Below, piece after piece: positions 1 to 9,332 of a DNA stretch of 20,537 nucleotides. The DNA comes from CAZFZT01 sp964523675 (GTDB lineage: Bacteria > Planctomycetota > Phycisphaerae > Phycisphaerales > SM1A02), in contig CAZFZT010000065.1 of NCBI GenBank assembly GCA_964523675.1, forward strand, positions 1 through 20,537. Reading direction: 5' to 3'. Below the pieces are notes generated by a model. The model did no database searches, was not told the DNA's origin, and saw only the letters and a list, made by a program, of their open reading frames with translations. Position numbers and translations under genes: made by a program. The stretch's first letter is position 1, and each line of letters opens with the position of its first letter.

Positions 1-162
1 GTCCACTGAGTCTCCTCCGATCAGGCCCTTTCACGTCTTGCCTGACCCTCGCGCCCACGACCGGCGCCTGCACCGTCACCCGCATGTGCGCGGAATTGCT
101 CGGTGGCCATGTAACGCTTCTTCGCCTGAGATTCCCTCTTCCAGTCGTTCGAGTACAACAGG

Positions 163-1083
163 ATGGCAAGCGCAGCCCTGCAATCCGACCTTCAACTGTA
201 CCTCAAGCAGATCAACGAGGTTCCACTTCTCACGGCCGCTGAGGAGAAGGAGCTCGGTTGGCGCATCATCAACGACAACGATCAGGAGGCGAAGGAACGC
301 ATGGTTCGTGCCAACCTTCGTCTGGTCGTCTCGATCAGCAAGAACTACGCGCACCGCGGCCTGCCGCTTGCGGATCTGATCGAAGAGGGGAACATCGGCT
401 TGATTCGGGCAGTGGAGGGCTTTGATCCCGCCCAAGGCGCACGCTTCTCGACCTACGCATCATGGTGGATCAAGCAGGCAATCAAGCGCACGCTCGTGAA
501 TGCGGTGCAGCCGATACATATCCCGGCGTATATGGTGGAGCTGGTCACGCGATGGAAGGAAGTCAGCCGGCGCATGGAGGATGAGCTGGGGCGGCCGCCC
601 TCAACGCAGGAGCTTGCGAAAGAGATGAACATCTCGCCAAAAAAACTCGCGGTCGTCCGCAGGGCGATGCGAGCTCTACGCGCTCCGACGCAGGTGCCAA
701 CCACGGCAAACGGGGAACAGATCGACTTTGCCGATGTCTTTGAAGACAATCGCTGCCGTCCCCCTGAAGAACCAATCGCCCAAAGCGAAGAGTTCCACAC
801 CATCATGAAATTGCTTGATGCGATCGATGAACGTGATGCGCGTGTGCTCAAACTTCGGTTCGGCCTTGAAGGACAGGAGCCGCTGACGCTCAAGCAGATC
901 GGCAAGGAGGTCGGCCTGACCCGCGAGCGCGTGCGGCAGATCGAACTTGACGCGCTGCGGCGGTTGCAGGAGCAGTTGATGGATGATCGCCCCAGCCGCT
1001 TCTTCCGTGAGAATCGGGAGCAGGAGCGCAGCTGCAATGACGGTGCGGCTCGAACGCTGCGTCGCCGTCGCAAAGCGTCATAA
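163..1083 (+). CDS. RNA polymerase sigma factor, sigma-70 RpoD/group 2 type
   Basis: This 306-residue protein is a primary-like or group 2 sigma-70 factor that directs RNA polymerase to promoters. Region 1.2 starts near residue 8 (LQLYLKQINEVPLLT). Region 2 is clear at about residues 50-110, with the RpoD signature DLIEEGNIGLIRAVEGFDP and the region 2.3/2.4 block FSTYASWWIKQAIKR that melts and reads the -10 element. Region 3 lies at about 120-200. Region 4 follows at about 215-272, with the -35-binding helix-turn-helix LTLKQIGKEVGLTRERVRQIE. Region 1.1 is absent, so it resembles an RpoS/SigA-like alternative factor more than the long housekeeping RpoD. The last 30 residues are Arg-rich and not conserved. 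No strong Shine-Dalgarno precedes the ATG, and no clear promoter is seen in 1-162. It converges on the pseudopilin operon; no functional link is visible. The family is certain, the regulon unknown. Confidence 0.93.
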   Translation: MASAALQSDLQLYLKQINEVPLLTAAEEKELGWRIINDNDQEAKERMVRANLRLVVSISKNYAHRGLPLADLIEEGNIGLIRAVEGFDPAQGARFSTYASWWIKQAIKRTLVNAVQPIHIPAYMVELVTRWKEVSRRMEDELGRPPSTQELAKEMNISPKKLAVVRRAMRALRAPTQVPTTANGEQIDFADVFEDNRCRPPEEPIAQSEEFHTIMKLLDAIDERDARVLKLRFGLEGQEPLTLKQIGKEVGLTRERVRQIELDALRRLQEQLMDDRPSRFFRENREQERSCNDGAARTLRRRRKAS

Positions 1084-1096
1084 AACCGTTTATGCG

Positions 1097-1116
1097 GCGA
1101 CGCGCAGCGGAGCGTC
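1097..1116 (+). repeat. REP-like palindrome, copy A
   Basis: Just after the sigma gene stop, GCGACGC is followed by an 8-base spacer and GCGTC, giving a hairpin with a 5-bp core stem. The 20 bases match the minus strand of 7448-7467 at 19 positions. The second copy lies in another intergenic gap, which suggests a dispersed REP-type element distinct from the palindrome that bounds the RAYT inside dinG. Confidence 0.5.
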
Positions 1117-1169
1117 CTCGACGTAGCATGCATGCCGCGCTGAAGGGCTGTATTCGACATCATCGCCAC

Positions 1170-1216
1170 AAAAAAACGGCCGTGCCGTACGCAGCGGATG
1201 AGCGTGACGGCACGAC
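1170..1216 (-). terminator. Rho-independent terminator of the pseudopilin operon
   Basis: Read on the minus strand, a 10-bp stem (arms 1207-1216 and 1179-1188, with one G-T wobble) encloses an 18-base loop. It is followed after two bases by a run of seven T (complement of A at 1170-1176). It lies 58 bases past the stop of the GspK-like gene, the last gene of the operon. The plus strand has no T-run after the stem, so it does not obviously terminate the sigma factor transcript. Confidence 0.75.
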
Positions 1217-1246
1217 CTGGTTGTGAACAGAATTGTTGTAAACGCC

Positions 1247-1264
1247 GCCGCGATGTGTCGCGGC
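1247..1264 (-). other. Short perfect hairpin after the GspK-like stop
   Basis: GCCGCGA and TCGCGGC form a 7-bp perfect stem around a 4-base loop, beginning 9 bases after the stop codon of the GspK-like gene. Only a short T-run follows on the minus strand. It may block 3'-end decay or help the stronger terminator at 1170-1216. Confidence 0.4.
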
Positions 1265-1273
1265 TTCACGACA

Positions 1274-4200
1274 CTACTTCGGCAACTTTTCGAGGTACAG
1301 GATTTTCGGCTTGTCGTTCGGCGTGTTCACCTCGCTGCGATCCACAAGCATGACGTAGCGGCTGTCCTCGACGATGTAATCCGGATCGGTTGCATCCCAT
1401 ACGCCCGTAATGGGGTTCTGGCGGAACGAACGGACGCGGAAGTACACGGTAAAGACATCGCTGCGCGTCGTGACGAGGTTTGACAGGCCGGAGAAGAGCA
1501 GGTTGGATTCCTGCGCGTCCTCGGCGACGAGGTCAGGGTGCAGGCCGGGCAGGTAGCCGGGCGTGTTCGAGAATCCGTCGCGGTCATCGAACTCTTCGAG
1601 AACATCGGTGCTGATTTGCGCGCTGTAGGATGTGTACATATTCTGGTCCAAGACCCCGTCGGGAAGATTCGCACCTCCCGGCTGATCTCGATAGAGATAT
1701 GTTGCGGTCCATGCACCGACACCAGCGGGGACATCAATCTCGAACGGCTTACGCTCGGGCATCGAGGCGTAGTCGATGCGCCAACTGCTGTTGAAGTCGA
1801 GAGCGTCAAATGGGTCGGCTGGCGCCGTGGAGGTGTCGTAAAAACGTCTATCGGCATCGGGACCAGAACCGAAGATCTTGCCAATTCGTCCCGATTGGGT
1901 CAGCAGAGTAAGTTCGCCGATCGACGCCATGCCACGGTCGCCACGCGCACCATTCAGAAACGCTCGGAATTGCACCGTCTCGCCCGGGCGGAACCAATCA
2001 CGATCACGTCCACGATGTGCGTACGCTGGTCCCTGCGTCAGATCATATACATCGTGCGCTGCACCGAAGTTATGCGTCGCCGTGGTTGGATCACCGAAAC
2101 GCTCGCGATAGCGGATCATCGCGCGCGAAAGTTGAGGGAACGGATTCTCGCCCAGCGACCAATCTTCATGCACGATGCGCGTCATGTGCGGCAGGGTGCG
2201 CAGCACTTCCCGCGGGGCGGTGTTGATGTTGATGAGGCCCGGCGTCGCCTTGCCGGTGAAGCCGTTGGCGTTATAGAACTTACGGCGCTCACGCCCCTCA
2301 AAGCCGATCTGGTTGCCCAGCGAATCGACCCAGTCGCCGCCGGGAATGATCGTGTTGTCCCAACGCACATCGCCGGGCCCATCGCAGACGAACGCATCGA
2401 GCACGCGCACGCCGGCCGGCAGGGCGGGAACGCCGTGGCGAGGATCATTGTTGTAGAGTGTTACCTGATTCGTCGCATTAGAGTCGATGCGTGGTCGGCC
2501 GATGATCATGCCGGCAAAATTGTCTTTAGCATTGAATGGATCGTTCGATTCCGTTGCGGCATTCGTGGGATACGCATGGAACTTCCACGGTTTCGTTCGC
2601 ACGCGATTGATACGGTTCTTTTCAGGGTCAGCCAGCCAATCACGATAGCGATCATAAGGCAGCGCGCCGGAGTCGGGGTCAGGAACATCAAAAGCCGGCG
2701 TCCCACCGACTAGCATCCAGAGGTACTCGCCGTTCGCTCCCTGCCGCCGCGTACCGCTCATATGCTCGGCAAAAGTGTGGACGACGGCGAATGTCGTGGG
2801 ATCAATCTCACCTGTCGTGGGGTTGAGAAGCTCATACCTGATCTCGTGACCGAAGAGCCACACATTGAGCAACTCGCCGACCTGCTCGAAATCGCGTGTC
2901 AGCCGAATCTCATCAAGTTGAACATCTGTCAGCGAACTGTACGACGAATCATAACCGCTGGGCAGGCGCTTGGACTTCAGCGTCATTCGCATGGAATAGG
3001 GCTGACGGAAGAGTGGTAGCGCCGGCTCGCTCCACGTCAAGGTGCTTCCATCCCAAAGGCCAAGACTGTTATAGAGGATCGGCGGATCGTCAACTCCGCT
3101 CGTGGGCGGCTCTGCGGCTGCAGCACCCGAATCAACACCAGGCAGCCCCCAGCCGACACCGACTGTTCGGAACAAAGCGGGTGTCATACCTCCTGCAGCG
3201 ACCGCTTCGCGAAGATTGACTTTGAATTGGCCATACCAGCCCTTGTCCGGCATGAAATAGGACCGGCTCGCGTGGTGGGAATCGACCGGATTCGTACCAG
3301 TTGGGTTCCACTGCGCTCCTTCCTTCCATCCAAGTGAGAAGAAGGTCGGTTTGCGCTGCGGGATGATGTCGCCAGCGTTGTAGCCGGGGGTGCGGCCGGA
3401 CGATTCAGTCTGTCCGTCGACGAGGTCACCATATGAGTTGTAGTACGACCTTGCAAACCATGGCGGGTCGGTGATAGTGGCGCCATCTGGATCATCGCCG
3501 AACACATACGTGTTTGCGCCGGACAGGTCGTCATTGGCAGGCACCGGCAACTCAGAATTGATCTCGAGGCCGAAGGCGTCGGTGGTGAGGATCCGACGGC
3601 GCGAGAATCGTGTCGCCGCATCAGGAGTGCCGCGCCAGGTCGGTACTACGATCGCCCGATCACCGAAGACATAACGTGGGTTTCGTTCATGGGCTTCATA
3701 TGCACCGTTGCCGTTCAGGTCGACTCCCCATGCGCGCGTTGCTCGCACCCACTGCACCCAGTGCTGCTCAGGTGATATCTCATACGTCGGAAAGTCGCCG
3801 CCGGGAACGCCGCCTTCAGGCATCACTCTGCAAAGCGGAAGCGGATCATCCAATGAGCTCGGGTGTGTCATGGGCCTGTACATCGCCATCTCCTTGACCT
3901 GCTCGCGGAGGTCTCGCTCAGCGGGCGCATCCAGTCGATCCACAGTTACCCATGTAGGCGCTCCGAAGCTTGGATCCAATCGTTCGAGTGTAACGGAACG
4001 ATCGCTTGACGGATCGTCGTAGGGGAGCCGCGTCCACACTTGGATGCGATTGGTCTGCGGCGTAGCAGCGCCGATGTTCAGGACAAGTGTCCCCGGTGCG
4101 AGATTCTCATCAAGATCGCCGGCCCTATTCGGATCAGTGGGCATCTGATCTGTAATTTCAATGTCAAGAAAATCCAGCCATCGACCTCTCAAAGACTTGT

Positions 4201-7200
4201 CAGGGTCGCCGCTCAAACTATCGCGCATCGCATAAAAGATGGCGGTCGAGGGCTTGCCGTCGCGTGCAGGTTCGAGCCAGGGGCTCGTGCCCATTGGGAT
4301 GACGCTCGCCAACTCGACGGTGTTCGAGAGCGGATTGGCCGGATCGCCTTGCCCCATGACCCGCAGGCGATAATCGCGCAAGTTAATCGGCACATCGAAT
4401 GGATTGGCAATCTGCACAACGACGATCGCGCTTCGATACGGATCATCGTCACCTCGATCCAGAATGATCGGCGAGCCCGAATTGCCGTAGTGCATCGCAA
4501 TTCCCGGCGGAATCGGATTCTCGCAATCAGCATTCGTAACTGCTGTCGGTTTGAATTCATTCGGAACGGTTTCCGATGGCTTATAGACGTGGCCGATGAA
4601 GGCCTCGACGATAAACGGCTGCGGATCAATAGGCATGTACGCCGTCTTTCGAGTGATCGGCTGCACGACGCCTGGGGGGTTGATCGCATTGGCGATGCCC
4701 GGGTGGCCGCGCTCCATCACCCCATATGTGGGCAAGTCCACGCGATCCTCGCGCACGGTCACCGGCTCATTGTGGCGATACGCTCGAATGTTCGAGGCCC
4801 ACGCAGCAGCAAGTCGCCGCGTCATGTTCAGCGGACTCTGAGCATCAAAATAGTACTGTGCATCGACTTGCAAAGAACTGCCATCGATTGGATCCCATTC
4901 TTCTGCGATCTCAGTTAATCCTGATTCGGGATCCGAAAACGGTCCATAATAAGAGCCATAGATGCGGTTTGGATGCAAGCCGTTTTCACTGACATCATCC
5001 GTCAGCGCCAGGAGCAGCATGGGCGCGAGGCGGTCAGCGAAATTGAGCCGTCCGGCGTCGTGATGAACATCTGCAGGATGGTAATCGGGAAGTCCATTGA
5101 AGATGTATTCGTAGTAGAACGAGTCCGGCTCACGAAGGTCGAGTTTGCGACGGCTCTGCGCCTCGTAACGCGCGTAAGCGGCAGCAGCCCATTCTTCAGC
5201 GGTGTCCGTCTCCGGAGCGCCGGCGCACATGGGCCGGCACATGCAGGCGAGGATTTCGTACATCTCCGGCGGCAGGTTCGGATGCACCGCTTTGTCGTTG
5301 ACGCCTGTCGGGCCACAGAGGCCCTCGGCAAGTGTCGCCGGATAGCGGTGTTCCCAAATCAGCCATGGCGGCAAGAGGTCATTGCGCGCGCCGTTGTATG
5401 CAGTTGTTAGCCGACGAAGATCTCGAACAAGTCGGTTATTGGTCAGTTGGTCGAGGTATTCGCTCGACTCTTCATTGCCCATTCCAGCGCGAAGAATTCC
5501 AGAATCATTGCCGCCGCTTGCGCTCGACTGAAGCGTGCTCTCCAAACGGCTGAAGATCCATGGGTGGCTGTTGCCATGGAACATTCGCAATTTGATTTCG
5601 TCCGCGAGAGCATACGGTCGATAGGTTGGATCGCCGAGGGGGTAAAGTGCGGTAGATGGCAAGGTCACCGGCTCATTGAAGCCAAGGCGTCCCGCCAGCC
5701 GCCAATAGTCGAGGCGATCAATATGTTCTGGAAACATAAGAGGATCGCCTTCCGTTGTAATGATGCCGAGTTCAATCAGGTGGTCAGCCCATCGATCCAA
5801 CGGTCCCTCGTCATTCGAAAAGTTTTGAGTTTGCAGCCAGTTCGCCGGATTATCAAAGAGACCGACATGCCAGTTTTCGATTGGCGGCCAATCGGTGGCG
5901 CCGGGCGGAGTAAACGGTGGCTGGTCTGCCAACGAATGGTTCAGGACATCGCCGCTATTCAACTCAGCGACTGCCGCGATGTCGGTGGGTGTATGACCGC
6001 GCGTCTTCAGGCGATACGTACCATCATTGGGGTCGTCCCACGGTTGAAAACGTCCCGCAGTATTCACGTTCAACATCGCGCTGTTGTCGATGATGCGCAC
6101 TGCGGCGATGGTGCGGATGCCGTTGCGCGTCGGGATCGGCGTGGTGAACCAGAACGAATCGGTGAAGCCGTCGCCATCCGCGTCCGCTAGAACTCGAGAA
6201 ACCCTGTTGCGAAAGGAATTGAAGACAAATTCATCCTGCGGAAGTTCTCCGTCATCATGAGGATTGAGACTCGCATTTGGGTTACGAATATTGATAAAAT
6301 TCGGTGGACTTGCGAGAGGGAGATCGTTCGGATTTGGCCAGCTTACAGGCCTGGAATAAAGACCGGCATATGATCGATCTTCTGATAGGCCGAACCATTG
6401 TTGCCAAAGATCGAGGAAGCCGTTCGGCCCAGGAAGCCCCGGCGGCGCTAATGTGATATTTGCGTTCCCCGCTTGATGTGGAGAATTCGTGGTACCCGTA
6501 AAGACGTTAAACGGGCGCTGGGACAACCATTGCTCGACTGGGATATTGAGGTCGTGGACGGTGTTCGCATCAACGTCCGCGGTGTCACCGATCACCCTCC
6601 AGACGTTGTTGGCATGGGCCAGATTCGTCAGTTTTCTCCAATGAGTAAAGACTTCCATCCCGGCAAAGGTTCCAGATGGATAGACGTATCGCATGGGCTC
6701 AAAGTCAGCGAGAAGGCGGTTATCGCCGAAGCCGGGGTTGCCCAAAGCGTTGTATTCCGATGCAAGCAAGCCCTGGCTGAATATGCGCAGGTTGCCCGCG
6801 AGTCCCGAGCCGTCGAGATTCCCTGCTTCTTCGAAAAGATTGCCAGGCCCGGCCGGCCAGAGTGTTCCATCCCAACCGAGCGAATCAGGATCCGGCCAGT
6901 TGGTCCATGCGATGGTATGGAACGGCGCGTGGTTAAAGGGGAATGAGCGACCATCATCGCGCGCTGCGGGGCTGTCATCGATGTTGTAACGGTGGGCGGG
7001 CAGGGGATAGAAGTTGCCCGCGGTGTCATAGCGCCCATGCACTTGCGAATACATGGATGGATGCAAGCGAGGCCAGTTGGCGTCCCGGATGCGGTACTCT
7101 GCCTCGTCGGGGCCATATGTGTTGACGAGATCGTTGAAAATCTCAGGATCAATCGGCCAGGTGAATAACTGGAGCGCAAGTTCCTCAGCGACACTCTCTG

Positions 7201-7408
7201 CAATGACACCAGCGGCGGCATCGATGTTGTGTGATTCGTTCCGCGCCACGGACACCACGCGCTGGGACTGTGTGCGCGTCAGGTACGAGGTGGCAATGAT
7301 GACCAGCAGCACGAGGATGCCTGCGACGAGCACGATCGTGTTGCCGCGACGATCCATTCGATGTCGGTGCGTGGCTGTGTTGTTTCGATTCGCTCGTGTG
7401 TCGTTCAT
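1274..7408 (-). CDS. Giant GspK-like minor pseudopilin (type II secretion protein K family)
   Basis: From the ATG at 7408 this is a 2044-residue protein, several times longer than ordinary GspK (about 300-350). The N-terminus has a basic leader and MDRRGNTIVLVAG, then a hydrophobic segment at about 25-42. A prepilin-peptidase site is likely after Gly22. As in GspK, the mature N-terminus lacks Glu at +5. Near the C-terminus, GLININTAPREVLRTLP (about residues 1720-1735) and SIGELTLL (about 1830) match the helix-hairpin-helix-like region of GspK. A related piece, AMLNVNTAG, occurs near residue 445 after a DADGDGFTDSFW Asp loop (about 407), suggesting two related modules. The frame stays open upstream to 7975, but that part is antisense-like low-complexity sequence over the preceding gene. 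No clear Shine-Dalgarno is seen at the chosen start. GspK caps the pseudopilus with GspI and GspJ; it is the last gene of the operon. The large middle part is unrecognised. Confidence 0.82.
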   Translation of the reverse strand: MNDTRANRNNTATHRHRMDRRGNTIVLVAGILVLLVIIATSYLTRTQSQRVVSVARNESHNIDAAAGVIAESVAEELALQLFTWPIDPEIFNDLVNTYGPDEAEYRIRDANWPRLHPSMYSQVHGRYDTAGNFYPLPAHRYNIDDSPAARDDGRSFPFNHAPFHTIAWTNWPDPDSLGWDGTLWPAGPGNLFEEAGNLDGSGLAGNLRIFSQGLLASEYNALGNPGFGDNRLLADFEPMRYVYPSGTFAGMEVFTHWRKLTNLAHANNVWRVIGDTADVDANTVHDLNIPVEQWLSQRPFNVFTGTTNSPHQAGNANITLAPPGLPGPNGFLDLWQQWFGLSEDRSYAGLYSRPVSWPNPNDLPLASPPNFINIRNPNASLNPHDDGELPQDEFVFNSFRNRVSRVLADADGDGFTDSFWFTTPIPTRNGIRTIAAVRIIDNSAMLNVNTAGRFQPWDDPNDGTYRLKTRGHTPTDIAAVAELNSGDVLNHSLADQPPFTPPGATDWPPIENWHVGLFDNPANWLQTQNFSNDEGPLDRWADHLIELGIITTEGDPLMFPEHIDRLDYWRLAGRLGFNEPVTLPSTALYPLGDPTYRPYALADEIKLRMFHGNSHPWIFSRLESTLQSSASGGNDSGILRAGMGNEESSEYLDQLTNNRLVRDLRRLTTAYNGARNDLLPPWLIWEHRYPATLAEGLCGPTGVNDKAVHPNLPPEMYEILACMCRPMCAGAPETDTAEEWAAAAYARYEAQSRRKLDLREPDSFYYEYIFNGLPDYHPADVHHDAGRLNFADRLAPMLLLALTDDVSENGLHPNRIYGSYYGPFSDPESGLTEIAEEWDPIDGSSLQVDAQYYFDAQSPLNMTRRLAAAWASNIRAYRHNEPVTVREDRVDLPTYGVMERGHPGIANAINPPGVVQPITRKTAYMPIDPQPFIVEAFIGHVYKPSETVPNEFKPTAVTNADCENPIPPGIAMHYGNSGSPIILDRGDDDPYRSAIVVVQIANPFDVPINLRDYRLRVMGQGDPANPLSNTVELASVIPMGTSPWLEPARDGKPSTAIFYAMRDSLSGDPDKSLRGRWLDFLDIEITDQMPTDPNRAGDLDENLAPGTLVLNIGAATPQTNRIQVWTRLPYDDPSSDRSVTLERLDPSFGAPTWVTVDRLDAPAERDLREQVKEMAMYRPMTHPSSLDDPLPLCRVMPEGGVPGGDFPTYEISPEQHWVQWVRATRAWGVDLNGNGAYEAHERNPRYVFGDRAIVVPTWRGTPDAATRFSRRRILTTDAFGLEINSELPVPANDDLSGANTYVFGDDPDGATITDPPWFARSYYNSYGDLVDGQTESSGRTPGYNAGDIIPQRKPTFFSLGWKEGAQWNPTGTNPVDSHHASRSYFMPDKGWYGQFKVNLREAVAAGGMTPALFRTVGVGWGLPGVDSGAAAAEPPTSGVDDPPILYNSLGLWDGSTLTWSEPALPLFRQPYSMRMTLKSKRLPSGYDSSYSSLTDVQLDEIRLTRDFEQVGELLNVWLFGHEIRYELLNPTTGEIDPTTFAVVHTFAEHMSGTRRQGANGEYLWMLVGGTPAFDVPDPDSGALPYDRYRDWLADPEKNRINRVRTKPWKFHAYPTNAATESNDPFNAKDNFAGMIIGRPRIDSNATNQVTLYNNDPRHGVPALPAGVRVLDAFVCDGPGDVRWDNTIIPGGDWVDSLGNQIGFEGRERRKFYNANGFTGKATPGLININTAPREVLRTLPHMTRIVHEDWSLGENPFPQLSRAMIRYRERFGDPTTATHNFGAAHDVYDLTQGPAYAHRGRDRDWFRPGETVQFRAFLNGARGDRGMASIGELTLLTQSGRIGKIFGSGPDADRRFYDTSTAPADPFDALDFNSSWRIDYASMPERKPFEIDVPAGVGAWTATYLYRDQPGGANLPDGVLDQNMYTSYSAQISTDVLEEFDDRDGFSNTPGYLPGLHPDLVAEDAQESNLLFSGLSNLVTTRSDVFTVYFRVRSFRQNPITGVWDATDPDYIVEDSRYVMLVDRSEVNTPNDKPKILYLEKLPK

Positions 7409-7445
7409 GGGTAGGACCGTTGGTGTTGTTCTGACGCGCTGCAGG

Positions 7446-7467
7446 GCGACGCTCCGCTGTGCGTCGC
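7446..7467 (-). repeat. REP-like palindrome, copy B, in the gspJ-gspK gap
   Basis: A perfect 7-bp stem (GCGACGC and GCGTCGC) encloses an 8-base loop. It lies in the 70-bp gap between the GspJ-like and GspK-like genes, the only gap among the last six genes. On the minus strand its sequence matches copy A at 1097-1116 at 19 of 20 positions. In the transcript it would fold about 37 bases upstream of the GspK-like start. Confidence 0.55.
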
Positions 7468-7478
7468 AGTTCAACGTG

Positions 7479-9332
7479 TTACTTTCCTGCTCGCTTGGGG
7501 AGTTCGATGACGAACTGGACCTCGCGGCCGTGTTCCATTCGGCCTTGCGTGTCATGCAGAACCATGGTGACGCGAATGGCGCTCGGCCATGGCGTGTAGG
7601 CAAGCTCTTCATGAGGTTCGTCGAACCAGGCATTGCTGGGATTGGGGGCACTTGGGAGATTTCGGTTGTAGCCGAAGATCGCTTCGTAGAGTCGCACGTT
7701 GGTTTCGAACGGCGGGCCACCGGGTCCGATCTGCGCTGCATAGCCAGCGCCGCTGCCTGCCCACTCGATGTTGTCGGCCCAGACGGTGCTGGCGCGCTTG
7801 AAGTTGGCCAGTTCCTGATAATCATCGCTTCTGTAGAACCCGACGCCACGGTCAGGGAAGTTGATGCCGAACCATGGCTGTTCCGGCTGAAACTCGTACT
7901 GGCCGCCGGGAGGGAACCAGTTTGTTCCGAAGCCGAAGCGCTCGCGATCATTGCAGGTGGGACCGCTACAGTCATTCATGAACAGATTGCAGGGCAACGT
8001 TTCGCCAGCGACGGGAGGATCGAAGAATTCGCACAGCAACTCGCCGTTCTCGTTGTAGCGATCACCTACGCCGTCGGACCACGTCCATTCGACGATGAAT
8101 GAAGAGACCGCGGAGCCGATCACATGATTGGTGAGGGCCTGGTCCACACGATTTGGGCCAGGTGCGTATCGCTCAGCCCGCGGATAGTAAATCGCTTGTT
8201 GACTAATGACATTGCGGTGGACGAGCCAGTCATTCGTTCCACCCGAATTGAAGGATCGAACATAGTCCCAGATGTCGGCTATTCGACTTGCGGCTCCGTC
8301 CATGCGTCCGTTGCGGACCTCATTAGTCCACCCGAATCGCTCATGCTCCGTCATCGGTTGGTTCACGCGAAAGATAGAGCGCGCGGTTCTGTTATTATTC
8401 AGGTAATAGGTCTTGTAATTCGTTGCCGGCTTGAGCGCTGCGTTTGATTGATCCTCTGCTAAATCATCATCAGCGAGCGTGACGGCTTGACGTGTCAGCA
8501 ACCAGCGCCTCGATTCGGGCTGCACTGCTCGCGCCTGGGGGGGGCCGTTGGAAACGTTGCTTTGTTCAAAAACATCAGTGCCGGTCCAACCTCCTGCATT
8601 GGCCGCGGTAGTGAATAAGGTTTCCACGAGATCAACTGTTGGATCAGAACTCCACGGCAGGACATCGATAGCGGGATCGCGAGCATAGACTTCGTCATTC
8701 TCCTGTACGCGTGCAGCCGGTGCATCAGGAAGTTGAAAGCCGTGGCCGTAGTAAACACGGGTTTCTGTGCCCAATCCCTGGGAGGCGGTCCCTCCGCCCG
8801 GGATTCCCACACCAAGTGTCTGCATCCCGCTCGAACCTGCTGTAAAGAAAACAAGTTGATCGCATCGAATCCAAGCCCGATGACGATTGGGATCACTCGC
8901 ATCGAAAGGATCTGGCGGAAGAAGCGGATTCAGTAGTGGTTGCCCGGGACCGCGAACATTGTTCGGTAAAGCAACCTGGCGAATCGCAAAGAACCCATCA
9001 GGTGAGAGGCGAGCGATGTCATGGCGCATCATGCGCTCGATGACGGCGGCCTCCTGCAGAACTGATGCGGCGGCCTGGCCAGTGCCTGCAACCTTGCTGG
9101 CCGTGCCGAAAATCTGCGCGGTGGCGACAATAACGACGAGCAATACCGCAATGGCGATGAGCAGTTCGATGAGCGTGAAGCCCCCGGAAGCGCGAGGGGC
9201 CGTCGGCTGCCGGCCGTCGGCGATCCGCTTCGGGGCGGCCGCACCGGAGGCGCGGCCTTCCACGGCGTTCCAAACAACGGCGCCGTTCGTGCCTTGATGC
9301 CTTCGTGCCTTGATGCCTTCCATCTTCATCAT
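7479..9332 (-). CDS. GspJ-like minor pseudopilin with long leader
   Basis: This 617-residue protein has a class III prepilin signal, SGGFTLIELLIAIAVLLVV, with cleavage expected after Gly51 and Glu at +5. The following helix ends in EAAVIERMMRHDIARLS, a pattern typical of GspJ-type pseudopilins. GspJ is usually about 200 residues, so the globular part is unusually large; it has no motif I recognise. The leader of 51 residues is unusually long, and its first part (residues 5-17) is encoded by an octamer DNA repeat. The ATG overlaps the stop of the preceding gene as TAATG, with AAGGA about 6 bases upstream, so translation is probably coupled. It belongs to the minor pseudopilin set (H, I, J, K) that primes pseudopilus assembly in the inner membrane. 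J is assigned from the N-terminal pattern and gene order, not from the C-terminal fold. Confidence 0.8.
   Translation of the reverse strand: MMKMEGIKARRHQGTNGAVVWNAVEGRASGAAAPKRIADGRQPTAPRASGGFTLIELLIAIAVLLVVIVATAQIFGTASKVAGTGQAAASVLQEAAVIERMMRHDIARLSPDGFFAIRQVALPNNVRGPGQPLLNPLLPPDPFDASDPNRHRAWIRCDQLVFFTAGSSGMQTLGVGIPGGGTASQGLGTETRVYYGHGFQLPDAPAARVQENDEVYARDPAIDVLPWSSDPTVDLVETLFTTAANAGGWTGTDVFEQSNVSNGPPQARAVQPESRRWLLTRQAVTLADDDLAEDQSNAALKPATNYKTYYLNNNRTARSIFRVNQPMTEHERFGWTNEVRNGRMDGAASRIADIWDYVRSFNSGGTNDWLVHRNVISQQAIYYPRAERYAPGPNRVDQALTNHVIGSAVSSFIVEWTWSDGVGDRYNENGELLCEFFDPPVAGETLPCNLFMNDCSGPTCNDRERFGFGTNWFPPGGQYEFQPEQPWFGINFPDRGVGFYRSDDYQELANFKRASTVWADNIEWAGSGAGYAAQIGPGGPPFETNVRLYEAIFGYNRNLPSAPNPSNAWFDEPHEELAYTPWPSAIRVTMVLHDTQGRMEHGREVQFVIELPKRAGK
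9284..9319 (-). repeat. Octamer tandem repeat in the GspJ-like leader
   Basis: On the minus strand the units are AAGGCATC and AAGGCACG in alternation, about four and a half copies, the last one degenerate. It starts 13 bases inside the GspJ-like gene and encodes GIKARRHQGT. It is the same unit family as 10619-10654. Confidence 0.7.

Noticed and set aside
453..1169. 238-residue open frame opposite the sigma factor
   Set aside because: Its Ser/Arg-rich translation is the usual shadow of a GC-rich gene; the plus-strand sigma-70 motifs are unambiguous.
1538..2713. 391-residue open frame on the plus strand within the GspK-like gene
   Set aside because: It is antisense to the conserved GspK-like C-terminal region, without family motifs or a ribosome binding site.
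7409..7975. Longer N-terminus of the GspK-like protein, to 7975
   Set aside because: The extra 189 residues are Ser/Ala/Arg-rich low-complexity sequence lying over the GspJ-like gene in another frame. A good pseudopilin-type N-terminus starts at 7408.
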